Positions 37,129-49,410 of a stretch of DNA of 64,000 bases are shown here, piece after piece. Where the stretch lies: positions 7,865,501 to 7,929,500 of the forward strand of contig NC_091935.1 of the NCBI RefSeq assembly GCF_041260155.1. Reading direction: 5' to 3'. Below the pieces are notes generated by a model. That model searched no databases, was not told the DNA's origin, and was given only the letters and a program-made list of their open reading frames with translations. How positions within the stretch are numbered: the stretch's first letter is position 1; each line of letters starts with the position of its first letter. Made by a program: the position numbers and the translations under genes. This DNA comes from Ptychodera flava (lineage: Eukaryota; Hemichordata; Enteropneusta; Ptychoderidae).

Positions 37129-37130
37129 TC
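34253..37130 (+). mobile_element. 5'-truncated LINE with (TAA)n tail
   Basis: A 2.9-kb insertion relative to copy A, where ATTAATTG joins TCGACTG directly at about 4201-4203. It starts inside the endonuclease domain and ends in a run of TAA/AAT units (37095-37128), as in several CR1/Jockey/I-group LINEs. No clear target-site duplication longer than about 3 bp is visible. It lies about 560 bp beyond the stop codon of ROCO-B, so it could affect that gene's 3' region. Confidence 0.9.
34313..36912 (+). pseudogene. LINE ORF2 remnant: endonuclease and reverse transcriptase
   Basis: The first block (34313-35059) is an apurinic-type endonuclease with a VGDFNVD motif and a terminal SDHFP motif. A TAG at 35057 is followed in the same frame by the RT N-terminal region (35123-35809), which includes a CNKSTGLDGI motif. 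A frameshift near 35800 leads to the third block (35908-36912) with TGVPQGSILGPLLFLLFIN and an intact YADD catalytic box. The element is therefore broken by at least one stop, one frameshift and 5' truncation, although the key RT residues are still present. It most resembles CR1/Jockey-group RTs; this is judged by eye. Confidence 0.88.
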
Positions 37131-37691
37131 TCGACTGAAAGTGACACAATCTGTCCCTTTAGTAGATTATCAAAACTTGTGTGTTTTGATTTCATTGACA
37201 TCCCATCAAACATGAATACAGCATAATTGCAGATAATGAAAATTTCTTCCTGTTTACAGACCCCTCTTCTCTGAGAAGATAGATCGTCAATCGTTCGAAG
37301 TTGTGACATTAAACGTTTCGTACTGTGATCTTCATCGACATTGCTCGTGCAGATAATGCACAAGGTCGAACTTGAAGTTGTAATCATGGGCAAAAACAAA
37401 AAATGCCCATATCCGAGTTGATGTCCTATGGAATAATAAAAGATTCACTTTGGAATAATCTATACTAGTGTCAGCTTTGTTTACAGGTCATGATCAGTTT
37501 GTGACAGTTGCTCGTTGGTTAACGTGAAACACTCTAAGCCTCACTTGTTTCTTTTTGTGTTGTTTGTCAGCTGATTGACACGGTAAATGAACGAATAGTA
37601 CTTATCCTTTAAAGTTTCATACAGCAAAAAATATGACTGTTGTCACCGACTGAGTAACGATCCCCTGGAGGCAATGAGTCTAGTAGTATCC

Positions 37692-37876
37692 CTACGATGA
37701 AACGATATGGTCCTCTATGAGTGAAACGATGTCTGCTCTGGGCAGGCGTTGAAGAACTTCCACAAACTCTCTGATGGTTACGGGGTACAATGTCGACCAG
37801 TAGTACAACACTTCACCACAAGGATTTTCGCTATTGGAGAACAGTTGAACATCTTCAATCGAACAGCCTATTTCAG
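37692..37876 (-). CDS. ROCO-B exon 3: C-terminal two thirds of death domain
   Basis: Last exon of ROCO-B (61 codons plus 2 nt, ending IVSS then TAG). It shares the acceptor context, phase and motifs EIGCSIEDVQ, YYWSTLYP and RADIVSLI with copy A. It is 6 nt shorter than copy A, keeping the frame. As in copy A, it can only be read as part of a death domain when joined to exon 2. Confidence 0.75.
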
Positions 37877-38261
37877 CTGGATCAGGCAAGTGGATGGAAA
37901 AGAGAAATGTTATTCCAGATCAATTCCAGATCATAATAAGGGCAGAAAGGCTGGATCACAAACGATTTTGAAGGGTACTAAGTTGAGCTCCATAGGCCTT
38001 TGTAAAGCTCGCAAAAATGGAACCAGTATAGTCTATGAAAATACATTGGGTAATAACTTACATAATGCAGAGATGGCGAAATTAAAGGGAAACCTGTTAC
38101 ACATCTCATGTGGTAATTTACTTGAAATATAGCTCTACATTTACACAAACAAGCATCTATCCATAAAATGAATGCATGCCTGTCTTCATGCATACATGCA
38201 TGCATGCATGTTTGTATGTACATAAAATTATATTTCAAGTAAATTGCCAAGTCAAATATGC

Positions 38262-38304
38262 ATGTATGTATGTATGTATGTATGTATGTATGTATGTATG
38301 TATG
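38262..38304 (+). repeat. (TATG)n microsatellite in ROCO-B intron 2
   Basis: About ten TATG units, shorter than the copy-A counterpart. Confidence 0.9.
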
Positions 38305-38479
38305 TGCGGTGCTCTCTTAATTTATGTGACAGGCATAAGGGTTATCCAAAAAACGTAAACAGTAAGAAAACTGGAAAACCGACCCAGTGTGTTTTGTGTT
38401 GTACAGTTCGTTTTCAATATGATTATTTAATGGGGCAAACATATTACAGGATTATATTGATAATTTACAAATGTCTTAC

Positions 38480-38624
38480 AAGCTATATCTCTCCAGTCAC
38501 GACCAAGCACACCTTGCACATTCAATTTATCACAAATTTTCCTATGAAGCGTTGGTGGCATGTCAGCGACCCGTCCGTCCAGTTGCATCATTTTGGTAGC
38601 CGTGTGATGTGTCCTGCTCGTAGT
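38480..38624 (-). CDS. ROCO-B exon 2: linker and first death-domain helix
   Basis: A 145-nt exon with TTTTCAG acceptor and GTAAGA donor, identical in length and phase to copy A. It encodes LHRKICDKLNV and DWRDIA; differences from A include Ile-Thr to Val-Ala before the helix and a Gly-Arg change before the tryptophan. The conserved frame in both copies supports real coding. Confidence 0.75.
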
Positions 38625-38800
38625 CTGAAAACGGATGAAAATAAGAAGAATCCTAAAATAATAAGAATGTCATTGTAGACCGCTTTTGATGTTTCCATAA
38701 GTGAAGCATTTATTCTTCTGCATTGTCTTGATTTTTCAACGTATTTGATGATAGTATGTAAGTGTTATAATCAGATAAAATGACATGCAATGATAACTGT

Positions 38801-38806
<6 letters not shown>

Positions 38807-38855
<49 letters not shown>

Positions 38856-38868
38856 TTATATATATATT
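38807..38868. repeat. Interrupted (TA)n microsatellite in ROCO-B intron 1
   Basis: TA units with TTTA interruptions; counterpart of 5892-5962. Confidence 0.9.
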
Positions 38869-39478
38869 TATGTATGCATATATGATATATATTTGTTTGT
38901 ATGCATGTGTGTGTGACTTACTTAAAAGCGTCGCAGTGCGTAAGTGTGTAGATAAATGAATCATAAATTTATAAATATTTAATGGTTCTAAGACTGTTTG
39001 TTGATACATAAACACTATTTTCCGTACATTGGTTGAGGGGGACGTACACATGTATACGAAATCGCTGAAAAGGTTATTCAAAAATACTTTATACACATTC
39101 TATGCATATTTTTGCACGTTTGGGCGAATCAGTCAAGAGAGACTGATCGCTTTTTTACTTTTTGTACTGCGGTTTATTTATTTCATGGCAGATGCAATAC
39201 AAATGTCATCATAATGGCTATTAAAGACGGGACAGAGTCAATACCGTATCTCACCTCACACATTTAAGGATTTTGATATATACCTATAAAAGTTCATCAT
39301 AATTTAGAAGCCAATAAGATCTGAATGTTTAAGTACCCAAGAAGCCCTGAAACTTGCATTTTTATCAGGCACATGATAGGTTTCAAGATAATTTTTTCCA
39401 AATTCCATGAGGTAGTATGGAAGCTGGCATTTCAGGACGTGGTGTGTTATGTGTTAATGGTCTAACCTGATCACTTAC

Positions 39479-42295
39479 GGTATTACTGCTCTTGAAAACC
39501 TCCACCACGTGACATTGTCCTTCACAGAGAAAGTTAAAGGGTTCAGTTTTACGCAAACGACAATCTAGTTGACTTGCCAATTTCACAATATGGAATTTTC
39601 CCTGGAGTCTGTGATTTCTGTGATACCTAGCAGGACACAACACACCAAATGTGTACTTCAGATGTTTAAAGTCTCGCCGTTTGATGGCTTGTACGTGCTC
39701 TATCAGCCTTGTTATGAGCAATTTTGAGTCTGTATCGCTTGATCTCTGCACTGTTACCTTTATCAGATTCTGCTCAGGTAAGTGATTCAGAAGTTCGAGT
39801 TTGACATGTATGTCTAAGTCGAAAGCAAACTGGCCAACGTCATAGAATACCTGTCGCGTGCTTGACTGATCGTCCAGTCGATCCCCTAAACACCGTGCCA
39901 AAAGTCGAGTAAAAACAGCGTCGGGTCGCAAATAGCCGAAGTCAAAGTAATACGTCTCTTCATCTTCACTAGATATCCACCAATCTTCCATCGCAGTACC
40001 TGAAGCTTCCTTTATCATTCTTGAATAACGTGGCATTAGATAAGGTACGCTGAACAGTTCATCCGTGGTTCCTGTTGGCTGCTGATCTATGGGGCATATT
40101 AGGTCATAGGCAGTTAGCAATCGAATGATGGCGTCCTTTGGCACACTGAAATGATTCACTATGTGATCGATAAGAGAACTGTGGAGAATTCCTTCTTGTT
40201 CCAACTTCAGCCAGTATTCTGCAACATCTTGCGATCTTTTATCACGGGCTGGAATATTCACCAGTACTTTCATAATGTCAACGAGGAGCTGCGGGTCAAA
40301 CACAACGTATTGTTCGAGCACTGGGTCATCAGGTTGGTATATTATCTCCCCAGCGCAGTGGAAGAAACTGAGAAGCTCTCGAAAATCATCATCATTCATA
40401 ATTCCGCATTCTCTTGACACAACCTTTCCCACATCATTATAGGATGAGATGGTGCTTTCTTTCCTCTTACTAAGTATCTGTTTGTAGAAGTTTAAGTATT
40501 TAATAGGAAACTCCCTCGTCATATAGTCAGCTTCCAGAATTTTTGAACTGATTCGTTTTTTAATTTTTGGTATTTCAGTATCCTTTTGTGCTGAATTTTC
40601 CACCATGAACACCAGACGTGTGTCAGAGTTCACTACCAAACAGCGACAAAAGTTGTCGTAGAGGTTTTCACGTAGGTACGTATCAATGTCTTCTTGATCT
40701 GACAGTCCAACGCTGTCTCTGTGCGTTCCAACAAGGAAGATGACAGAATCTCTATCTTTTGCATGGCTTGAAATCGAGTGTAACCAAAAAAGAATCCGGT
40801 TAAGTTGTCTAGTTTTATTGTGCACCGCCTCTTCGAGATTAAACACTAGAAGATAGATAGCATGGCTGGCGAGAAATACATGGTGAGTACAGTGATACAG
40901 TTTATCACCTGCGAAATCCCAAAGGCTTAACCTCGTCGGGAGATTCTGTGAGCCTCCTCTCAAGGCCTTGAAAGCATCCCTGATTTTCTTAATTGGTAAT
41001 GATTGAGAATTTACTTTCCAAAACCCATACATTTCAACCAAGGGATGAGTTAAAATTGACATGAGGAAAACCAGAAAAGCAGGTGAGAAGTTGCTTGGAA
41101 GTAGAAATGTCCAGCCCATGAAATAACCCATGAGTAAACCTATTAATGTTCCAGTACATTTATAAGTAAAATACCCCATATTCAACTTTGCATCGATTTC
41201 TCTTCCAATGAATGTGCCTGTACTTTTTCCGAAAACTAACACGATACTAGCCAGTAAAGAGATGGGAACGTTTGGTTCAGAGATTGTTATTGACAGCACG
41301 GCACTCATTGTAAGTACACTTAACGTCAAAAACGTTAAATCAGTTTTAGGTTTTAATGGTAATCGTCCAAGTAAGAGCGTCCAGGAGCGTACAAGAATCA
41401 GTCCTATTACATAGCTAAGGAAAATTTCTACTGTTCCGGTATACGATGATACGACTTTTGTAAAATCTAATTCGAACGTCTGGTCTTGAGATGAACACCA
41501 CATGGGTGGATGGAGCAAGCATATGCCAAATGCCAGTCCACTTCGTAAGCCGCAACCACAAAGGACTCCCAATACATACCCGATACTGAGAAAGAACATG
41601 AAATAGGTGAAATAATTTAGAACAGTGTTATTTGAAGCAAGCGTCTTGAAAAATAGAAAAACTGCGTCAACAGTAAAGTAACAGCGGATGTAATTTTCTA
41701 TAAGAAACAAGACAGCAACATCCGAGCCAAAGCGATAGGCCTCGGTAACAAAATCAAGCCCAGCGATGTACATTCCTAGAAATACAAACCACTCAAATGG
41801 AGCAAACCCATAGCTAAAGATATAACAAAGCGGTACGATGCACAATAGCTGAACTTGGAGGAGAAACCTGATTACGTACATGACATCTCTACAGTATTCG
41901 TTACCAACTGTGCTTTCCCCTCTTTGCCTATTGCTACTAGTACTTATTAGGGCGGCAAACCACGCAGACACAAATTCAAAATCAGTATGGCTGTTATCTT
42001 TACACGTACGCCATGTTTTATCTACTTCCACTGCTTCGTACATTCTCGTTTCAACTCCTTCAGTGCTTGCTTCGTTTTTCTGAAACCTCTCTCCCGTCAA
42101 CGCACGTCGGAGGCTTGTCTTTCCGACACGAGCGTCACCTAAAAACATGACTTTGCTTCTGTTGAATGGAAACTTGCCTCGTCTTCCAGTTTCTATATAC
42201 GTTTGCTTGATCTCTTCATCGTCACAGAGAACCCCAAGATTGTAGCTGCGATACGTCGAAAATCCCGACAACCATCTCTGAAAGTGACTTGCCAT
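39479..42295 (-). CDS. ROCO-B exon 1: Roc-COR GTPase with a polytopic membrane insertion
   Basis: 939 codons, joined to 38480-38624 and 37692-37876 for a 1,048-residue protein. It is highly similar to ROCO-A, with one residue fewer in an Asn run near 222. All landmarks are kept: P-loop GDARVGKTSL, STEGVE near switch I, the hydrophobic block, DFAG, THRD, NSA and the COR-like region. The donor ACC|GTAAGT follows at 39478; the open frame would otherwise read on about 32 codons into the intron. Many amino-acid changes between the copies fall in the membrane block and around residues 100-130, while the GTPase motifs are unchanged. The upstream region differs from copy A by the MITE at 42474-42907. 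The proposed role matches ROCO-A. Confidence 0.88.
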
Positions 42296-42473
42296 GCTTG
42301 CTCAGGTACACAAAGTTGCTTTATCTGGATCGGGCAAACAAACAAACAAACAAATAATAAACAATATCAATCATTGCATCAAATCAAAAGCAGCTACTGG
42401 GACATCTTTAAATGGACTAAATCGTACTAAGGTTTCAATATGACACGAGACTGAAACGTTTGGCCACTTTTTC

Positions 42474-42907
42474 ATTACAGAGAACACCACATTAATACGT
42501 CAAGCCATTTAGCAAAATGCCTAGTAAGACAGGGAGTCATTTGGCCAGATAACAAATAAATTGTCGATCAACTTCACTGGTTGGGTAGAGCAATTGCAAA
42601 CACTAAAATCAGCGGCTAATCTCAATCGGTGTCAATTGTGAATTATTCTTCATTCGATTTAGTTTATTTTCTAAGATACACCATGAGAGAAATGGTTTGT
42701 ACCACTGTGCGATGTTTACGCAGCCTGTAGTATCAGTATCAACTTTATGGCCAGAGTTGGGCTTCCTGCTGACTTTTCGTATTACTATCGCTGTACCAGA
42801 CCACTGAAGTAGACCGCCAATTTACTTATAATCTGGCCAAATGACTCTCTGTTTTACAAGGCATTTTGCAAAATGGCTTCACGGGTTAATGTGGCGTTCT
42901 CTGTAAT
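42474..42907. mobile_element. 434-bp MITE upstream of ROCO-B
   Basis: Inverted terminal repeats of about 78 bp begin ATTACAGAGAACACCACATTAA and end with the near complement. Copy A lacks it (9740-9755 is uninterrupted), so it inserted after the duplication or was lost from A. It starts about 180 bp upstream of the ROCO-B ATG. Superfamily unknown; the target-site duplication is unclear in a T-rich context. Confidence 0.85.
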
Positions 42908-43035
42908 AATATGAGTTTTTTTTCTTTTACACTACAACGATTGAATGAAACAAGGCAATAACATGTTAGGTATAACGGTACCATTATTTGGTGGCTTTTC
43001 TCTCCACAGAAATACAATCAAACCTGGGTCTTGCT

Positions 43036-43990
43036 TAAGGTAGAATGCTCCTCGGGGACAGATATTTTGACTCTTAAACCTGCTCAATTCTTGTCTGATC
43101 TACCACTTGTGGGGTACATTTTTAAGCTCTTTGAGTAAGAAAAACTTTCACCGTCTTTGTTTTTTGAAAACATTAAAGTTTATTTTCCTATGCAGAGTAA
43201 ACCGGGGTGGCGGCCATTTTGAATTTCAAATATGGGTGATAAATCTTGAGTGTTTTCTCTAAAATCAATATTTGCCCGGTGACTCCCCTATTTTCAATCT
43301 TGATTTATAAAAAGTGAAAAGTTGAAAGATTCATTGAGGAAAATTTGAGCGAAAGTTTAAGTCTTTTACTTTCCAGGCGCACACTACCTTAAAGCGAGAT
43401 CAAAATGTAAATATAAAAGTAAAGTAAAAATAAACATAAAATAGAATATGTGATGATTTCCACTTAGAACGATGAGGAAAAATGCGACAGGTCCTACCAT
43501 TGCAATAACTTTCAAGAAATTAGAGACCATATAGCCGCTGATGTCGCAAGCATAATTTTGTCATAGTAAGTGCGGTCTTCACATGATATACAAATGTCGT
43601 TACTCTCAGACGTTCAAATTAATCCTCTGTCTAACAGGCTCAGCAGACAAACCATAGAGATAAATACAACTTAGGAGAAAGAGGATTAATGGGTATGGAG
43701 TAACGCAATATCGATTCAAGGTAGTTTACGCCTACAAGGTAAAAGACAGTGGTAATGGTAATGGTAAGGTAAAATTCAATATAACTTTCAACATTCTCTT
43801 ACCAAATCAAGAATATAATCAAGAGTAGTGTCATCTCTTTCTGAAGTCGGGTTTCAAAAAAAACCCAAAAAAACAGTAAAGATCTTACTTGCTTCAAGAG
43901 TTTTAAAATTAGTCCTCACAAGTGGTAGATCGGAAAATTTGAGATTCAGAATACTGTCTTCGGGGCGCATCTTACTTTCAACTTGTTAGT
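43036..43990. repeat. Inverted pair of a dispersed repeat
   Basis: 43036-43140 (also present in copy A at 9857-9960) and 43880-43990 are inverse, diverged copies sharing GATCTACCACTTGTG and a GTAGAATGCTCCTCGG-like block. Similar pieces occur near 24300. The repeat may mark the edge of the duplicated segment. Confidence 0.5.
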
Positions 43991-45436
43991 TGTTCTTTCA
44001 ATACTGTATTACTGTATATTTCTTTCGCCCTCTAAGCTTTTATTTGTTTCCCCACACGCAGGCGCATGGACGTTAGAGGCTCCTTGCCCCTTCTCTCTAT
44101 AAATATCATGAACTGACTACATTTTCTTGATTACAGTGATTACCTGTTTAAGCTGTCGTTTGTATATCTTATGTCCGGATGGAAGTGGAGTTTTGGATTT
44201 TGCGATTACACCAGCAATATAAAAATAAACAATACAAAATTTGCTTAACTTTAAGCTTTCTATTTATTCAATTAAAGCTGAATAAGCACAGGGGTCCCCT
44301 GACGTGAAATCAACTTGTACGCATTGGTATAGACAATTATCAACTTTACGAGTTTTCATTGAGTTATTTCAGAGAGGATATCTGCGCTATTGTGTGATAC
44401 TGATTAGACGAAATATGCTTCCGCCCGTTCAATATCGTTACCAAAGATACAGACAGAGACAGTATTTTTCTGTTTCTATGATTCTTCCGAATTAGAGATT
44501 GACTTTATTATCCTGGGATATGTACGTATTCACGTACCCTTTTCTGATATTAAACTCTGGGCAAAAGAAACCACGTATATATCTAGCTCTTCTTTCCTTT
44601 GTTGAATATTGCTTAAATGCATTAATTTATTAGTCAAACAACTTTTGTCAAATAGTTGAGCATTGCTACTCATCTTGGTTTGAAGAGTACAGTTTGCATG
44701 TGGGTTTGCATATGCCACCTATACCTGATGTTAATTCGGACAATCCCACATCTCAGGTAATAAAGAACCATTACATAGTATTTCTAATAATCAACGGGTC
44801 TGCATATTCACTTGATCGTCGATCATGATCCTTTGACCCAGCTATTTCTACTTCAAAAAAATGACTGGCACAGCAATTATTTATGTCAAGCTTTTCAGTA
44901 CCTAGCTCCCCTTTGTACAGGCATTCATCACAAGTGTGAAGAAAGACTAGAGGATTTATCACAGTTCTAATAGAAATCAACGTGTGAAATATGTATACTC
45001 TCAAGCCTGTTCTTACTGTAGATATTGGATTAAACAAAGTCGTGTTTTGATTGTGCCGTTTTGTCCCATTTGAACCAGGAGTTTCGAAAAGCTGTAACGA
45101 CATACTAATAAGGTATGTCTCTATGTATAAAGCATGTTTAAAAATATGACCATAAAGATGTGGGTGGTGAATATATAATGCTACACTTTGCAAGATCACC
45201 CTTGTGTTTGTCTCTGCGTGAACTGTAAACGTTGTGATTCATGACTTCATCTACAGATTAGTAAACTACCACACTTTTATATAAACACTTTTTGATACAC
45301 CACTAATGTATAACTGCTTTCTGACGCGGGCCTCTAGAACGGTGTCGACATCGGTATTTTGATCAACACCGACGTAAAAAACGTGTCAGAACAGTTGGCA
45401 ACGGGTCTGCAACGGCGAAGATTTACGGCTGCGTTA
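43991..45436. other. No gene recognised; repeat fragment at its right end
   Basis: Short open frames lack motifs. 45330-45415 is an inverse, partial match to the 201-bp duplication at 13908-14245. Confidence 0.4.
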
Positions 45437-45879
45437 GGGAGCGTTCAGTTATTACGCCCGGGGTTGGGTTGGCGAAATCTATGAGGGGTCACCTTAAATT
45501 TGAAAGCTGCAGCGGGGAAGGTCATGTATTTTTCAAACAGCTCATAAGTATCCGTCCCGTTAAAATGCAGTTTGAGTGTTCAGAAGTATTCTGGGAGATT
45601 CTCTGAAGTCATTTCACTGTAAATTTGAACAAGTGTATAATTATCTGTCACATGAACATCTTGACTTGGCAACTCTATTCTTGTCTTATTGTAAATCGGG
45701 CTCACTGAGCGCAATGAGCAATTCCTTTTACTTACATATTAGAGATATATCAAGTTTTGTCAGGAACATTATTTACCAGTGACATGTAGACTACAGTACC
45801 ACGAAAAGTGAAATTATACTTTTTGGCGAAATTCTTATATCAGAATTGTTGTCAACATATTAACTTTCAAATACCCTAT

Positions 45880-46415
45880 TTGAATCATGTACATTTGTAT
45901 CAATTATCAAACACCTATAAAAACACAAAGTAATTTAGTTAAGCGTTGTAAAAATATTATTCATAGTTTTCTCATAGACTCCACTGTATAGTGAATCAAC
46001 ATTTCTGTGAAATTCCAAAATCCAATTTCTTGCACACATATCATCTTTAACCATCCTAGTCTAACTAAGAGCTTTGAAATGAATTATCAAACGTCAATAA
46101 ATACACAGATTTAAATAGTTTTGTATTGGAAAAAAATTATTCATAGTTTTTTCGTAGCTACCATGTATAGTGAATCTACATTTCGGTGAAATTCTAAAAT
46201 CTAATTTATTGCACACATATCCATTTGTAACCACCCTAGACTAATCAAGTACATTAATATTAGTAATCGACAGTACATAAATACACAGATTTACCTATTT
46301 TTGTATTTGAAAAAAATTATTCATAGTTTCTTCATGTATAGTGGATGAACATTTTCAGTGAAATTCCAAAATCAGATTTGTTGTACACATAATATGCACT
46401 ATGCATCTTTAACCA
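45880..46415. repeat. Satellite-like tandem repeat in P4, left array
   Basis: About three diverged monomers of about 160 bp with GTGAATCAACATTTCTGTGAAATTCC-type cores. The LINE 3' end follows directly. Confidence 0.75.
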
Positions 46416-46419
46416 TCAT

Positions 46420-49052
46420 ATTTTTTGAATGGATTGAATTATTTATTCCCATAAATATATAATGTAGGTGATTACAAAATCCAATACAATGTAAGTATAC
46501 AATCAATGGGAAAAGGGTTTGAAAATAGCTGTCTGCATGGCAACTAATCTAGTCCAACCCCTGTAACGACAATTTATTGAATATAACATATCACAGGGCA
46601 TACTGTATGACTCTGTCAAATCACCTCAACTCATACCAGCACATGTGTTCATAACTAAAATGAATAAACACCATCAGTGTAATTGACTTTCTGTTTCCAG
46701 AAAATATTTGTACTCCCTCTAAAAATGTGATCTGCAATTAATATCGCTAATATTTAATAGTGTACTGTTCCGTAGTTTGTTTGTTTTTGGTGTTTTTTTT
46801 ATTTTTTGGGTTTTTTTTTTCTCCTACAAATTTTTAACTGAATTGACCCAATCTATGTTTGATTTTGGGAATTATAAGATCATTTCTAACATTTTGTCTG
46901 GTGAAGTAAGAATGATTAATTGGCGTAAAAAGGTCAGAGAAATCTGTCGGCAACCTCTCGTGTAAAACGTCATGGACAAAAACCGCCAATTGTAAACGAT
47001 GTTGTTGGTATATATTTAAAATACCACGTTCAATGAATAGTGGTTTTGACGATGAATTCATATTGATAAAAGTTATGATTCGTTCCATGCGTTTTGTATT
47101 TTTGGAATCTCATTTAAGTACGTTGGATATAACACGATTGGAACTAATTTGGGATAATTTGATGGTGAAGTAAAGTCGATAAAATCTGCAAATGAAACCT
47201 CATCTGCTTTTTATTTTAAGTTACGCTCTTGTTTCACTGAGTAATTTATAATATCGCAGCATTCAGCCATAGGGCACCTAAAACTTTCGAGAAATTTGAA
47301 AAATATAAAGATCCAATTATCCCAAATTAGTTCCAATCGTGTTATATATACTCCCCCAAATTTCCAGGCCATAAATAATATGTGGAAGAACTATAGAGTT
47401 GTATAACGTGACAAGAATGGATTGTGGTACAACAGAGCGCAAACGCAAAAATACTCCGCTCCTGTTAACTTGCTAATTGTAGACTTAAAAATATAAATTT
47501 GCTGTTTCCATGACAGACATTCATCAAAAGTAACCCCGACAAAGGAAGAACAGGTGACCTCAGAAATTGGTGTATCATTTATTGTGAGTGATCCAGAAGT
47601 GTCAATCCTATTCCTACTACACGTAATAATTAAATAATTTGTTTTGGTAAAATTCATTGTTAGTCTATTTGCGGTACAACACTTAGAGACCTGTTCTAAT
47701 TTGATACTGACACTATTTAAGTCAATACAATCTTTCTTTTCAAAAGCGTGAAACAAGTTCGAATCATGGGCATATAACCGAAAGTCAAAGAAATTAGAAG
47801 ACATACCAAAATCGTTAATATAAATAAGGAATAACGTAGGTCCTAAGATTGAGCCCTGTGGAACACCATAAGAAATTAACCTTCCAGAAGAGCAAATACC
47901 CTTCATATCAACAAATTGATAACGAGAAGATAGATAGCCTGTAAACCATCGGAGAGGTACACCTCTCACACAATAATAATTCAGTTTTTTATATGTACGT
48001 CATGGTTGATAGTGTCGAACGCTTTTGAAAAGCCGATAAATAGACCTAAAGTCGAGTTTCCCTTATCCATTTCATGTAAGAGTTATTGAACAAGGCTTAT
48101 CAGAGAAATTTTGGTACTATGCTGTTTCCGAAATCCATATTGATGATGATATAATATATTATGATTATCAAAAAACTTTAAGATTTGGTTGTTTGCAATT
48201 CTTTCAAATATTTGCTAATCAAAGGCAAAATAGAAATTGGCCTATAGTTTCCTTTATGTTCTGTGTCTCCCTTCTTATAGATGGGAACAACACGAGCTAT
48301 TTTCAAATCGTCAGGAAAAACACCATTTGATAATGATAAGTTCAAGATATGACAAAGAACTTCAGATATTTCATCGACAGAGTCCTGTAAAAGTTTCATA
48401 CTAATATTATCATGGCCACAGGCCTTCCTGTTACCTAACAAATGAATCATTGAATATATTTCCTGCTCAGTTACGAGCTGTGAAAAGAAAGAATTGGCAA
48501 GTGGAGTTCTCAAATATGACTTAAAATTAACATCTAAGTGGGTCATATTCAGCTCACTTGCAAGCTTTTCACCAACATGTACAAAGAAATTATTGAAATC
48601 ATCTGCCTTGTCCTGTAATTCAGTTTCATTTTCAGACACAATGTGTAGTTGGTCTGGTATTTTGATATAAGTAGCATTATGTTTCCCAAACAACTCATTA
48701 ATTATACCCTAAGCTTCTCTCATATCATTGCGACAATTCATGAGCTTATCTGAATAGTAACGTTTCTTTTCTTTGCGGAGAATACCTGTCAGAGCATTTG
48801 TAAACTTCCTTTAAGAACTTAGAAATGGCTCCATAAAATTGTTTCTGATAAGTTTACTATATAAAATGTTCTTTTTCTTAATTAATTTCCGTAAGGAATC
48901 CGTCATCCATGGTTCATCATTTCTCCCCTTTTTTCCCTTTTTTATGGGTCAAAGTGGTGCATATTTCGAAGCAATCTTTTGAAACTTCGTAATAAAATTG
49001 ATATATGCCTGTTTAACATCACTGCAATTAAAGACATTTTGCCAATTTTCCT
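46420..49052 (-). pseudogene. LINE 3' half: reverse transcriptase remnant
   Basis: Minus-strand remnants in order: RT N-terminal part (48178-48693) with VVPIYKKGD and GNYRPISILP; RT core (47391-47969) with YGVPQGSILGPTLFLIYIND; and a C-terminal piece (46834-47088). The catalytic box reads YAHD instead of YADD, and several stops and frameshifts separate the pieces, so it is inactive. This LINE is different from the one at 34253-37130. Confidence 0.8.
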
Positions 49053-49059
49053 ACAACAA

Positions 49060-49410
49060 ACAATTGTGATATTTGGATTGAATTGATAATCAACTGTTGA
49101 TAATGTTGATTCACTATAAATGGTAGTCTATGAGAAAACTATGTAATGCTTTATCAATACAAAACTATATCTATACATTTATAGATATTTGATAATTGAC
49201 ATAAATGTACTTAATCGGAATAGGGTTGTTACAACTAGCATGTGGACAAAAAAATTTGACTTTAGAATTTCACAAAAAATGTTCATTTACTGTAAATGGG
49301 AGTCAATGATAAAATTGTGAATAATTGTTTTCCAATGAACAACTTGATATACTTGTGCATATACAGACGTTGAATAATTAACATAATTGTACTTGATTAG
49401 AATAAAAAAT
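49060..49410. repeat. Satellite-like tandem repeat in P4, right array
   Basis: About two monomers of the 160-bp family, lying between the two oppositely oriented LINE halves. Confidence 0.7.

Larger units (their letters stand above)
30676..43165. repeat. Segmental duplication, copy B
   Basis: Partner of copy A, in the same orientation and about 20.7 kb away. It contains an intact ROCO gene plus three later changes not found in A: the LINE at 34253-37130, about 190 bp at 33165-33350, and the MITE at 42474-42907. The left boundary cannot be fixed because copy A runs off the window edge. Confidence 0.85.
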
